A stretch of 64,000 nt of DNA from Paraphaeosphaeria minitans (taxonomy: Eukaryota > Ascomycota > Dothideomycetes > Pleosporales > Didymosphaeriaceae). Below are positions 33,901 to 45,205 of the stretch, in pieces. The stretch is taken from assembly GCA_015832175.1 (NCBI GenBank), contig WJXW01000004.1, positions 2,480,001 through 2,544,000 of the forward strand. The letters run 5' to 3'. The stretch's first letter is position 1. The number at the start of each line of letters is the position of its first letter. The translations under genes were made by a program, and so were the position numbers. The notes under the pieces were generated by a model, which saw only the letters and a list, made by a program, of their open reading frames with translations, searched no databases and was not told the DNA's origin.

Positions 33901-36509
33901 GCACTATATATGTACTGGAGCCCTGCTAGCAAGCAAAAATCGTGCCGAGCGAGGCGATTAGATGGGTTACTTGAGACGTCGTCGGCTACCAAGGTCAGAG
34001 TCTGTTTTACTGTTCGAAGTTCATTGTCTCGAGCCGTGAAAGAAGACATTGTAAACTCATCACTTTGTACCCTCGTTCCTTGCACAATGCGGTCGCCGCT
34101 GCGCTGATGAGATGTTAGCATTGTAGCCCACTCAGCAATGTCAATTTATGAGTAATTTGAGACACCGTCGACTGGGCGCAGCCGGAACCTGTCATGTCAT
34201 GCTTCTCTGAAACCACTGTCTTGCGGGGAAATGCTAGAATTCTGGGCCGAGACCAGCGACTGTTACTCAACAGCTCTAAGCTGAGACATGCAAGCTGTCC
34301 TCCGGCGTTCCAAATTCTTCTTGAAAACCATCGCATGATTATATGGTTACTTTCACTGGGACCGTGGATTTCGATCTTGATGTCACTCCAATGTAGGAAG
34401 CGAACGGGCATCATTGCGGTACAGCATGGGCAGCACATCGACGTCAAGAACCCGACGACTTGCCCACACGTGCGCGTGTAGCACTGACACACACCGGCTG
34501 TCGCTCTGTCAGTATGTGCGAGGCGGCGTCGCCAGGCTGACACTGGCCTGACGCCGATCTGCAAGTCTCCAGTAAAAAGGCCACAAGTCCGTAGTGTACA
34601 CCACAATCGAGCGTGCACGGCCATCCTACTAGAACGGAGCAGAGAACTACGCCTGGGGACTGCTCGGACTTGGTTGCTGCGTCGGAGAAGCACACGGCTA
34701 TTTTGGGTTAGTGCTAGACGAATGTGGAGGCGTGGAGGCGAGGCAGAGATGAATGAGGGCTTGTCCGTGATGATCTGAATACAGGCGGGGAAAGGACCGA
34801 TGGCGACTTGGGGGTGCGGTCGTGATCGGTAGTGCTGTGCCATGTGTGGGCGGACTTCTAGGGCGGAATGGCCATGGTCATGCGTGGCACAGGGACGAAA
34901 GGGTCCGAGATGCGGTGTAACAGGCGCACGGGAAATTGTGAGATGCACACCGTTTGAGGGTGTTGGTGTTTGATTGTGATAGGTGGCAGAAGGTGAGGGT
35001 TGTCGGCGAATGACGGCGCATTATTAGACTGACGATGCGCATTGCGAGCAACCCGGAGTAGCGTAGTCTGCTCACTCTACAGGTGCAACGCGACAGAATG
35101 CGACCTCTGCGAATCTGCTGTGCAAGCTGACTGTGACGTCGCCTCCGCCGATCCCCCATGGAGAGGCAACGAGGTCAATGGCTGCGCATCTGAGCACGGT
35201 GTTTCAGAATGACACTCGATGGCGTACGCTGACAGCTAATCGAGCGTGTAGATTGCACTAGATCAGGCCAGCAAAAGGTCAAGGCGCGCGTGGACTGGAC
35301 AGTACGCCATGGCAGCATTTTTCATGTAGGGTAGAGTGGACGCGGGTCGGTGGTGTCCGAGGTGGGTGTCTGGCGGGGTCTGCGGTTGGAGGAGTGCTCA
35401 AAGTAGCAGTGCGCTATTCCTGGAGCATCGGGGCGAGCTGCAGGGATGAAAATTGTACGTGCATGTCTCCACCGCAGCATATTCGTCGGGCGGGCACGAG
35501 CTGGCCGTGAGCCGCGACTTCGCGGTGCGACTGGAGTTGGCACGGTGGCACTCGACGACAGGGACGGTTGCAACGGCGGTTTCAGCTCAGCTCAACTCAA
35601 CGTCGAGCGCCCAACATCCGTTCAGCGATCAAGTTCGAATCGAGGGCGACAAACAAGGGTCTTGAGGGTGGCAGCCTCCATAGCGACCCTCAATCCGGCT
35701 GTGGCGCTCCGTTCTCCACAGCCGCTAGCCGCATCGCCACGCTCCGGGTGGTCGTGATTCGGGAGAAATTGTGAGTGGCCTGCCCCTGATGGAGCGGCAG
35801 GGAAAAGGTCAAGAAGGGCATGGCGCGTTGGGGCGACAATGGTGCTCCGCGACAGACGCTGGACAGTGCATCGAGCCGTCCTTTGCGGTGAGTGCGTCTA
35901 GCTCGACGTGATGACTTGATCCGAGCGGCGACAGATGGGCGGGAAGAGAGGCCGATGCGCTGAAACTGCCTGCGTTTCTCGTCGCACATGCTGCAGGAGG
36001 CGACTCGAAAACGTTGCCAGCTCGGACTTGACGTGTAGGAAAGTGGGAAAGCAGGAAAGTAGAAAAGTAGGAAAGCAGGAAAGTAGGAAAGTAGGAAAGT
36101 AGGAAAAAAGCCGTCCCTGGTCGTGATAGACTAACAGCACGGCCGTCTAGCGGGAGGGTCTAGCGTCTAGCGTCTTGGCTTGCGACAGGGGGCGCCTCGT
36201 CTGTTGCTCTTGAAACCACCAGCGGGCTGACGGGCGTGTGCACGGTGGGCGGTTCGTCCGCACTATATCCTGATGTACCATGCTTTAATGCCCTGGATGC
36301 TGCATGCGTGCCAGAGGGCCTTTTTTTCCCTCCTCCATATACACACCGCGTCGCCATCCACGCCCAACTGACCTTTCTCGACGTTGTGCACCTACGGCCC
36401 TGCACGTCTCATACCCTTGGTGCTTGGTGCGTAGCCCATCACACCCCGATCCTATAACCGCTTGCCTCCAGTGTCCAGTGTGGTGTTCTGACCGTTTTGA
36501 ACAGAAACA
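33901..36509. other. Intergenic, no gene supported
   Basis: About 2.6 kb. A 277-codon minus-strand frame (34115-34948) has random-looking composition and is rejected. A purine-rich 8-bp repeat lies at 36037-36109. The last 200 bp are the promoter of the next gene. Confidence 0.55.
36037..36109. repeat. GGAAAGTA-type 8-bp purine repeat
   Basis: About nine copies of GGAAAGTA/GGAAAGCA with single-base changes, all purines except the T or C. Confidence 0.9.
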
Positions 36510-37919
36510 ATGGCCGACGTCGCTGCTGTGTCGACACAGCTCCAGCAATGGTCCTTCGAGAAGCCTGCGACGGCCCGCCCGGAGCGTTCTGGCAGCACCG
36601 CCTCCTCCCCGGACCTGTCCCACCACGAGCCCGAGACCCTGCGGATACCTGCTGCTGCCGTGCGTGCTGCCACCAGCATCGACGGAAAAGAGGGCGCCAC
36701 CTTCCAGCAGCGCTACCTCTCGTCTGAGGAGGACCTCTCACCCATGGACGCCAACTCCAGCGACTCCGACGACTACGACTCCGACGTTGAAATCATCCAA
36801 GCCACGGTCACGCCAGCGACGCCGAACTTCTTTCGCGCACGCACAATGTCCATCTCCCGCCAGGATAACGTCAAGAGCGGTGACATGGCCGTTACCGTCT
36901 CGTATGTGTCGGCTGGGCGACCCAAGATGATCCAACTCGCACAACCACCCGTCTGCGAACCACCCGTCCGCTCCGCTTCGCTGACACAGTTTCCCATTGC
37001 AACAATCAACAAGCTGCGGCAGCAAGACAATCGGACACGCTCGCTCATCGTCAACCCCATGATTCGTTCCAGTTCACCCGCACTGAGCACAGATTCTCGA
37101 AGGCCGTCCACGGGAAGCAGGCCATACGCACACAGCAACAAGAGTGCTATGCTTTTCTCCGATTCCGGTTCGCAATTCTCGCTGCAAAGCCGCGATAGCA
37201 CCCCCCGGAGCTCGTCCCCCTCGGTGAGCGAAAAATCCACCGCCTCAACCCGACCAGCAAGCGCTATAGGCTTGAGCTTCCAGCCACGCTCATCTCTTTA
37301 CGTCATGTCGAGCGCGCGAAGCAACACCAGCAGCAACCTCCGAGCGCCGTTCCCGCCACTGACCCCACAGTCACCGGCACCTCACGCGTTCCTCTCCTCG
37401 GATCCCTACGAAAACTCCACCACCAGTGCGGCCTCTCCCATCATCAAGCAGTCGCCGCACAAGCGCCTGCGCTCCATAAGCCGGAGGCTGTCGCTCGCCC
37501 GCATTGCCATCGCGCCCTCGAAGAAATACGACTCGAGGGTCAAAGGCACCCGTATAGAGAACATGCCTCCGACACCGTTAACGCCATTCACACCATTGAC
37601 ACCTCAGACAGCCCCACTGCCTACGTCAACCGGCATGAACAAGCTGCGCAGAAACTCGCGCCTGTTGCCGTTGTCGCGGCCTGGCACTGCGCGGGGTCCC
37701 TCCCCAGATCTCCCGCCTATGCCTGTGCGCTCCGTCACGAGCTCAAGCTCAAGCATCTCGCCTCCAAAGTCTTCGAGGATGAGCAAGATGATTGCGCGGG
37801 GTGCAAACGAGCGCGAGCCCGCCCTCGAGCTGCCGCCGTGTCCGGGTGAGGATGCCGACATGGGCAGCCTGAAGACGCGCCGCCTGCGCAAGCGTAGGAG
37901 CTTCATGGACCTGCTCTAA
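36510..37919 (+). CDS. Ser/Pro-rich disordered protein, unknown function
   Basis: Single exon, 469 residues, ATG at 36510 in good context (GAAACAATGG). No membrane segment or enzyme motif. It has an acidic patch (ANSSDSDDYDSDVEIIQATV), many Ser/Thr-Pro sites (TPLTPFTPLTPQT) and a basic segment with KRLRSISRRLSLARIAI that resembles a phosphosite or 14-3-3 target (RSIS, RRLS). The C-terminus is short and basic-hydrophobic (RRLRKRRSFMDLL). The evenly coding-like sequence argues for a real gene. The pattern suggests a regulated scaffold or signalling protein, which is inference only. Confidence 0.8.
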   Translation: MADVAAVSTQLQQWSFEKPATARPERSGSTASSPDLSHHEPETLRIPAAAVRAATSIDGKEGATFQQRYLSSEEDLSPMDANSSDSDDYDSDVEIIQATVTPATPNFFRARTMSISRQDNVKSGDMAVTVSYVSAGRPKMIQLAQPPVCEPPVRSASLTQFPIATINKLRQQDNRTRSLIVNPMIRSSSPALSTDSRRPSTGSRPYAHSNKSAMLFSDSGSQFSLQSRDSTPRSSSPSVSEKSTASTRPASAIGLSFQPRSSLYVMSSARSNTSSNLRAPFPPLTPQSPAPHAFLSSDPYENSTTSAASPIIKQSPHKRLRSISRRLSLARIAIAPSKKYDSRVKGTRIENMPPTPLTPFTPLTPQTAPLPTSTGMNKLRRNSRLLPLSRPGTARGPSPDLPPMPVRSVTSSSSSISPPKSSRMSKMIARGANEREPALELPPCPGEDADMGSLKTRRLRKRRSFMDLL

Positions 37920-40420
37920 ACCCCAGCCACCACCGCGCACAATGCAGTCCAGTCCAGAGCTCTGAAAACCCTGAGCCGGCCTCCATCCTCGCAAACGGCG
38001 GTTGCGCAGTGCAAAGTGCTGGAAGCCTGTTTGTTTCGAGCATCCGACCAGCATTATGCATGCAGCGCCGCACGTTTCGTTTCGTTTCGCTGTATCTACG
38101 TTTACACCACACTCTTCGCATGAAAGCATGAATTGCAATGCTATGCAGCCACGTGACCCCGGTCCAGGCTCCACATCCACCATCACTTTCCTCTCTCTTC
38201 GGTCTGTCAATTTTTTGCACGGCGTTCTTCCGGTTTGGATCAGGATGACTGAACAGTATCTCTTCTCTCGTGTTTTGTGCGGGCGCTTGCACTTGCTGCA
38301 CTGCCTCGCGTGGCGTTGTTCAGGCGTTCAACACACTGGGTCCCTGCGGGGGCTACGATACCCTTTCGTTTCCTTTCCTCATTTGTTCGAGTCACGTCAT
38401 GCTATTTGCAAAATTCGCTCTTGCTCTCTGCACGAAAATTGCTTCCTCGCATATTGCGCACATAGTACCGTTCCGTTCTGCATGGACGCTGTCTTAATGA
38501 ACCTTGTTATGATATCCCTCATCTGGTTGGTCCTAGTCTGCACACGGCCTCTAGTGTTAGTTCCTTCAGTATTTCTAGTGTTGTAGTATGCCACGTAGAA
38601 GGTGGCGAGAATTTCATATAATCTTCGCTCGAAAGTATGGGCAAGTCAATCTGGTGTGTGCTGTATGTAGTGGCGAGAATCCCAATCCATGCATTCATCC
38701 GCTGGACGCTTTGCTTGCAAGGATCACCGTGTATACATGGTATACGCGATATACGTGGCTTTGACATCTGACATGCAAGACCATGGAGGACAATCTGCCA
38801 TCGACCTGGCTCTTGGCTTGCGATAGCAGCGTCAGCCAGATTTGAGGTTGAACGGCTGTGCGTCACTACCGTGAGTATCTGTTGCGGCTTGTGCAGATAA
38901 TCGTATGCCTGGCATGTAGATAGGATATAATACGGGTGCTGACAAGATGGTTCCCGGGCAAGAGACGTGCATCTTGAGAGGTTCGGGTGGTGGGTTAACG
39001 TCAGCTTGCTCACATGTTCGCAAGGTGAACGTCGCCAGATACGAAGCGATGAGTTTGTCTGCCTTGCGTGGCCTTGTGCACTTTTTTGCGGGGAGGTGGA
39101 TACCGTGGATAGCAAGGGAACGAAGGCGGAGGATCTGGTAGGATCCCTTGGGTGCTGATGGGTCTCGTCAAGATGTTTCGATACGATGCAGGTGGACGCG
39201 AGAGCTTGAGCCGCATTTAGACATGGCATCAGCGCCGTTCCGGGGCACGGGCAGTCAGATGCCATCGTGTTTTCTTTTCGCAGCATGCTCAGTAGGGCTC
39301 CCTATCACACCATCGGGTGGATTCGGTGGATTCAGGGCGAGGGTGCCGTGTCTACCGAGGCGTCGAGTGGCGCCTCAGGCACGCGGCTGCCAGGAGTCCG
39401 ATTCAAACTTTCGAAGCCACGAAGAATCTCGTGTGGAGACGTCCCCACCGCGGATCTGCTAGACCAGGGGGCGATACGGACTGTCCGGGGGCGTCGGCGA
39501 CTGCGTGCTTGCAAAATTTGTGGATTCGTGCCCGTTGCTGGATCCTGTGTGTGCGGTGGTGGCTCCATTGCGATGGCTTTCAATGTGAAACAGCCATCGC
39601 AGTGACGGACGGTTCACGCAAAATGCGGGAAGAAACGGCGATTTGATTTTCCACTGTCACACGGGCGCGATTGATGCCGTTTCTCAAGATGGAAATTCGG
39701 AAATTCGGAAATTGTCGCGATACTGAAAGGCGGGTGGCGGGTGGAGCGGTGAGGAAGTGGAGACAACAGCGGGTGGCAGAGACTTGACATTCTACGCGAA
39801 CGCGAGCCGCGAGGTCACGTGCCCCAAGAGCCATTGATACCGCGCTGACCGCGAGGTCCCCCCTGTGCTCCAGTGTTGGATACTGTGTATATGAAGATGA
39901 CCAAGGCACAGTATACTTATAAGAGGTCTGGCAAGTGCCCCGTAGTGTGGGGCGATGGGGGCGACTTTCTTCCGAGACGGATGGCACGAACTTCAACTCT
40001 GTAAATGCTCCATCAATCCGATACGATCTTCATCTTCTCTTCAATCGAGAATCCATCACCAACTTATGAAAGAGGTTCTCCACGCTGGACACAGGCTCCG
40101 ATACGGACATGTTGGTATTCGGCTGTATCTACCCCAAGCCCCGCATTCGTAATTGCCGGTAGTCTGTTGAGTGGGCGGAATTGCCTCCACTGTACATCAC
40201 ATCACACGTCTACGATATAATAACAATTCATACGTCCATCTCCGGACACGAAGTTTCTGGCTTGCCTACTGTTTTGCTGCCTCGCTGCCTTCCATCGCTC
40301 CTCACACCACGTATCAGATCGATGAACCGGCATACTTATTCGGACTGACACATCAACGACTACCCGATTTGTTTGCTCGCGGCAGCATCGAGCAACTCCC
40401 CCAGTCTAATATTTTGAACA
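37920..40420. other. Intergenic, no gene supported
   Basis: About 2.5 kb. The longest frame (minus strand 38519-39286) has no domain and unlikely composition. A triplicated GGAAATTC-like stretch lies near 39690. The 3' part is the promoter of the acetoacetyl-CoA synthetase gene. Confidence 0.55.
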
Positions 40421-42675
40421 ATGCACAAACCTACACCCCGCAAACTGTGGGAACACCCCTCTCCCAAATCCACCACCATGTACAAATTTATGGAAACTGC
40501 CAACACAAAGCATAACCTCGCCATGCGCACCTACCGCGACCTCTACGACTGGAGCGTTGGCCTTTCCCGCACTGATTTCTGGAATCATCTGTGGGACTGC
40601 GCAGGTCTCATCTACTCTGGCACCTACACCGAGGTCGTCGACACAAAGGCGCCCATGGACACGATACCGCACTGGTTCCGCGGAACGCGCCTCAATTTCG
40701 CGGAGAACATTCTGTTCTCCGCGGATGAAAACGATGCCTCAAAGAAGACCACACGCAACAAGGAGGATAGCAAGATTGCTGTGACGGAAATAAGAGAGGG
40801 AAACACGGAGGTGCGGGACATGTCCTGGGGCGAGGTACGGCGGCGTGTCGGGCTGCTGAGCAACGCGATGAGGGCGAGGGGTGTGAAGAAGGGTGATCGG
40901 GTTGCGGTGGTGGCGAGCACGAGCTTCGATACGTTCATCTGCTTTATGGCCATTGTGAGTCTTGGGGGTTGTTTTCGAGCAGCAGTACCGAAATGGGGAG
41001 CAAAGGGATACTGGAAAGGCTGCTGCAGATTCGACCGAAATTTTTGTTTGCAGATGATTGGGCGGTGTACAATGGGAACACGACGGATTTGAGGCCGAAG
41101 ATTGCGGAGATTGTGAAGGGGATGGAGGGTGTGCAGGAGTTTGAGGGGGTGGTGCTGCAGTCGCGATTTGCTGAGAGGGCGGCGGGTACAGAAGGTGTCC
41201 CGAGGGCGATGAAGCTGGAGAAATTTGTCAAGGCAGCGGGTTCAGATGAAAAGTTGGTGTTTGAGAGGGTGGATTTCCGAGACCCGTTCATCGTGGTCTA
41301 CAGTAGTGGGACGACCGGAACGCCCAAATGCATCGTTCATAGTGTTGGAGGGGTTCTGATAAGTATGTTGAAAGAGGAAAAGCTGCACAAAGAGATGGGT
41401 TCGGATAGCGTGGTAAGTACTCACCCACATCACAAGTTCGTGAGCGAAGCTAACGAGGACAGATGTTGCAATACACAACAGTGAGTTCAAATCCTCAAAC
41501 CTTACGCCTCGCAGCTAACATTTCTAGACTGGCTGGATAATGTACCTCGTAAGCATCCAATCCCTCGTCTCCGGCAGCCGCTCCATCTTCTACGACGGCT
41601 CCCCCTTCATCCCATCTCCCCAAGCCTTCCTCTCCATCCTCTCCACCCAGCGCGTCACCGACTTCGGCACCTCCCCGCGCTTCCTCCATGAGCTTCAAAA
41701 GCACGATATTACACCCCGCAAAGACTTCGACCTCTCCGCCCTCCGCTCCGTCTGCACAACCGGCATGGTCCTCTCCGACGCCCTCTTCGAATGGTTCTAC
41801 GACACCGCGTTCCCTCCTTCGGTCCACCTGCGCAATATCTCCGGAGGAACCGATCTCGCAGGCTGCTTTGGCATCATGAACCCACTCGAGCCCGTCTACG
41901 TCGGCGGCTGCCAGGGTCCGACGCTGGGCACGCGCATGGAGGTCTACGACTCGCTCATCGAGTCTGGACCGGGGCGTGCAGTGCCCGACGGCGAGCCCGG
42001 AGAGCTCGTCGCAACAGTCTCGTTCCCCAACCAGCCCGTGTTCTTCTGGGGTGATGAGTCCGGCGAGCGGTACCACAGCGCATATTATGCGCGCTTCCCG
42101 CATGTTTGGACGCACGGCGACTTCATCCAGTACCACCCTGTCACGGGGCAGGTGCTATTCTTAGGTCGGGCAGATGGCGTGTTGAACCCGAGTGGGGTGC
42201 GGTTCGGCAGCAGCGATATATATTCTGTGATTGAGACGCACTTCTTGGAGGTTGCGGATAGTGTGTGCGTTGGGCAGCGGAGGCCGCAGGACAACGATGA
42301 GAGTGTGGTGCTGTTTCTGAAGATGAAAGACGGGGAGCGATTTACGGACGGGCTGGTGGAGAGGGTTAAGCGGAAGATTGGTGAAGATAGGAGTAAGAGG
42401 CATGTGCCGCGGTATGTGTTTGAGACCTGGGATATACCAGTGAGTACGTGCTGTTTGGGCCGATTTGATTGTGGCTAATGGTTTGCAGGCGACTGTGAAT
42501 GGGAAGAAGGTCGAGTTGCCCGTGAAGCAGATTGTGAGTGGAAAGATCATCCATCCGAGCGGGACTTTAGCGAACCCCCCAGAGTTTGCAGTTCTACTAC
42601 CAATTTGCGAAGGTGGAGGAAGTCCTGCAAAGGATGAAAATGGAGAAGGAGGGCAAGACAAAGAGCAAATTGTAG
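40421..42675 (+). pseudogene. Acetoacetyl-CoA synthetase with two frame breaks
   Basis: Exons about 40421-41412, 41463-41480, 41528-42439 and 42489-42675. It activates acetoacetate to acetoacetyl-CoA with ATP. Seen: N-terminal RKLWEHPSP, FRGTRLNFAENILF, the AMP-binding loop VVYSSGTTGTPKCIVHS, TGWIMYLVS, RNISGGTDLAGCF, GRADGVLNPSGVRFGSSDIY and the catalytic-Lys region ATVNGKKVELPVKQI. Frame break 1 is near 40961-40972: the family block SLGGLFSSSSTEMG needs one more G or T than the DNA has. Break 2 is in the run of six C at 42575-42580: with five C the frame reads NPQSLQFYYQFAKVEEVLQR and ends KTKSKL at 42675. Unrepaired, the frames end early or run to an unrelated tail. It is either a young pseudogene or has base-calling errors. 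SKL would be a peroxisomal signal. Confidence 0.85.
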
Positions 42676-42820
42676 CTGGATGCACCAGTTTGGGCATGTA
42701 TCCAGGGATATGGGTACATGCGGCTAAGAGTGCACGAACTCGACCAGTATTTCTTTAAGTTACATGTTGACATGAACGACAGGTTTGCGGCATCATTGCG
42801 CAGCTCGTTGCGACAATTCA

Positions 42821-44097
42821 TTATACGAATTCTCTCCCCTTTGCTGATACGGCCAGCATTTCTTCGAAGGAGACTTCTTCGACCACGTTCTCTAACCCCT
42901 CCTCACCAACCTTTTCCATCCCACCGCTTGTTTGAGTCTTAGTTACACGCGTGCCACCCACCAACCTCCTAGCTACCTCCTCTTCATCTTTCGCCAATGA
43001 CTCCCCTTCATCCAGCAGCCCCAACTTTACCAATTTCCCTCTCACATGCCCCTCACTCTTCTCATGGTAGAACCGCAAACCCACCCTCACCAGCGTCGTC
43101 TCCATGAAGCTCTTCAGCGTCGGCACCGTCGCCGCCATAAGCGCCAGATGTTGCTCAATCACCGCATACAGCGTGATCGTGACACTGCTGCGGAACATAT
43201 CCGGCGTAATATAATACTCCTGCAGCATGAGGGTCCTCACTATGGCCGCGATCGAAGCAAACAGGCCCAGCCCCATGAGCACGCACATGAAGATCTTCTC
43301 GCGGCGCGGCAGCTTGAGCTTGCGCACGAACATGATGGGGATGAAGCTGAAGATGATGTCGAGCGCGACTTGGATGCTGCTGAAAACAATGATGTTGCCG
43401 TCGATGATGCTGCGGCGGAAACAGACGGCGCTGCGGAAGCCGCGAGGGTCCCAAAAGACCGAAAAAGGGCGGCACTGCAAGAACTGGAAACAGGTCTGCA
43501 CAATGGCGGCGGAGATGGCAATGGCCATGATGAGGTAGAGGAAGGAGCGCCAGGGCCGGGTCTGCTTGAGGCGGAGGAGAAGGAGTGCTACGGAGAGCTT
43601 GATGAGCGTGACGGACCAATACCAGAAGACCTGGGAGATGAAGAGGTAGCGCATTGCGGTCGAGCGACCAGCAGCAGGGACCGAGAACGTGCGGCGGCCG
43701 AGACCATTCAGGACCGAAATGACCAAGAGGAAGTAATGTACGATGCCCAGGATCTGCGGGCCCGTGTTAGCTGTGGAAAGAGGAAGGACTGAGTAGCATA
43801 GCATACTGTAGCTGCGAGGACGGTCCAGTCGTCAATCTTGAGCCGGTATACTGGGTGTAATCGGGACCACAGACGAGCGGCCAGCAGAAGTATGGATATC
43901 AACAAAAGTGCACTTCCGACGCCTAGGAGGATTGGGCCTTGATTTATATCGCCTCCGCCCACGCGGAATCTGGTTGAGGGCAAGTTGAAGTTTGGCGTCA
44001 TGCCGTTCATCGAGCAATTTCCTCTCATACCCCGGAAGCCATCTCCAAGTCTGCTCCTCGACCCAGGTGTGGGTGATGGAATCTGTACTGTCTCCAT
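42821..44097 (-). CDS. Fungal rhodopsin-domain integral membrane protein
   Basis: Two exons on the minus strand: 44097-43807 and 43753-42821, 407 residues. The intron has a GCTAAC branch site. Seven hydrophobic helices follow an N-terminal outer region: GPILLGVGSALLLISILLLA, DDWTVLAATILGIVHYFLLV, YLFISQVFWYWSVTLIKLSV, then FLYLIMAIAISAAIVQTCFQ, a segment with VALDIIFSFIPIMFVRKLKL, MGLGLFASIAAIVRTLML and a final helix. DDW after helix 2, the CRP motif (FLQCRPFSVFWDP), and LKLPRREKI with a long charged tail fit the fungal rhodopsin-domain family (includes PTH11-like and SAT4-like proteins). Ligand and signalling role are unknown; some members sit next to metabolite clusters, but none is evident here. 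Confidence 0.88.
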
Positions 44098-45205
44098 CTC
44101 TTGCGGGGTGAAAATTAGTAACGATCGTGTTGGCGTCTCTGAAGACGAAGGAGTGTGTCAGGTAGTCTAGAGCTTCACAATATGAACATGTCGGCCAGCC
44201 GACATCGTGTAGAGTCAAAGAGAGGAGACCGGTAGCATCAGCCCAAGTCGCACACCATGGACGTGTCGAGGTCAGCTCCAAGGGTAACGGGTGCAACTGC
44301 GATGAGTTGGCGGAAGCAGACTGCCTTCCATCAAAGCAGAACGAGCCATATTCCGGCATTCAGGATATGGTTGCCAATGCTCTTCGCTTGTCTGCATGCG
44401 ACACGACGCAGTTAATTGCAACTGGTGGTTGTGAGCCTCATAACTGTTTCAGCTCGCACCTCGCATACTCACATCTGCACCCCGCAATTCAAGGAACGCA
44501 CACACCGTCGAATAACGCCATTGCATTATGGAGGTTATTCAGGCGGGTAACGGTGAACCGGGGGCGTGTGGCAGTTTAACGTTTCCATTACCTACGTAAG
44601 CGGTGTGATGAGCTGATGACGTATAAATCTTGCCTGAGGCTTGACTTACCTTCCATTGCTAGATTTTACTCGAATGCCTCAGAATTTGTAAGGCTTCAAT
44701 GCGGAAGACTGCCTATAGTTTCAAAAATGGGATGACTGCCCTCGATCGATGATCAAAATGTAGAGATGGGAAGATCGGATTCCAGATCTCTGTGAGCAAC
44801 GAGCAGATTTCTTGTCGCGAGGGTCGTATGCTACACCTGGGACACGCACTCTTCAATGCGGTCGTGAGCAGCTCGAGCTAGGTAACACACTCCCTGCACC
44901 CACAGTGATACATAAGGTTTAAGCGATGTTCAGATGTACATTGTACGATATGCATAACAACTATAGCTGCCCAAAATATCCGCCACTCGAATATCTCCCG
45001 CCTTTTCTTCTGAGAGCGTTGGGGAAAGATGAGGAAACGCTTCAAGACGCTTGACGCATATGCACTACTTGCCCACAAATCGGAACTTGCGCCAATATCC
45101 TATACCCGTCTGCGCACCAGCCAGTAAAAATGTCCATGTAACGCCGTCGTGATTCCACCTTACGCCATGCTAACCGGTAACAATGCAGATGTTACACATG
45201 AAGAT
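44098..45205. other. Intergenic
   Basis: About 1.1 kb, more A+T-rich after 44580. Upstream region of the rhodopsin-domain gene and 3' region of the CAF-1 gene. No gene. Confidence 0.6.

Noticed and set aside
34115..34948. 277-codon minus-strand ORF
   Set aside because: Composition rich in Arg, His, Cys and Ser with no domain; looks like chance openness in G+C-rich DNA.
38519..39286. 255-codon minus-strand ORF
   Set aside because: No domain, random-looking composition, no splice partners.
40955..41001. Intron explaining the first frame break in acetoacetyl-CoA synthetase
   Set aside because: GTGAGT is present, but the possible acceptors either give an intron below 35 nt or the wrong frame, and all would delete a conserved block.
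43046..43792. 248-codon plus-strand ORF
   Set aside because: Antisense of the rhodopsin-domain gene; His/Glu/Arg-rich shadow.
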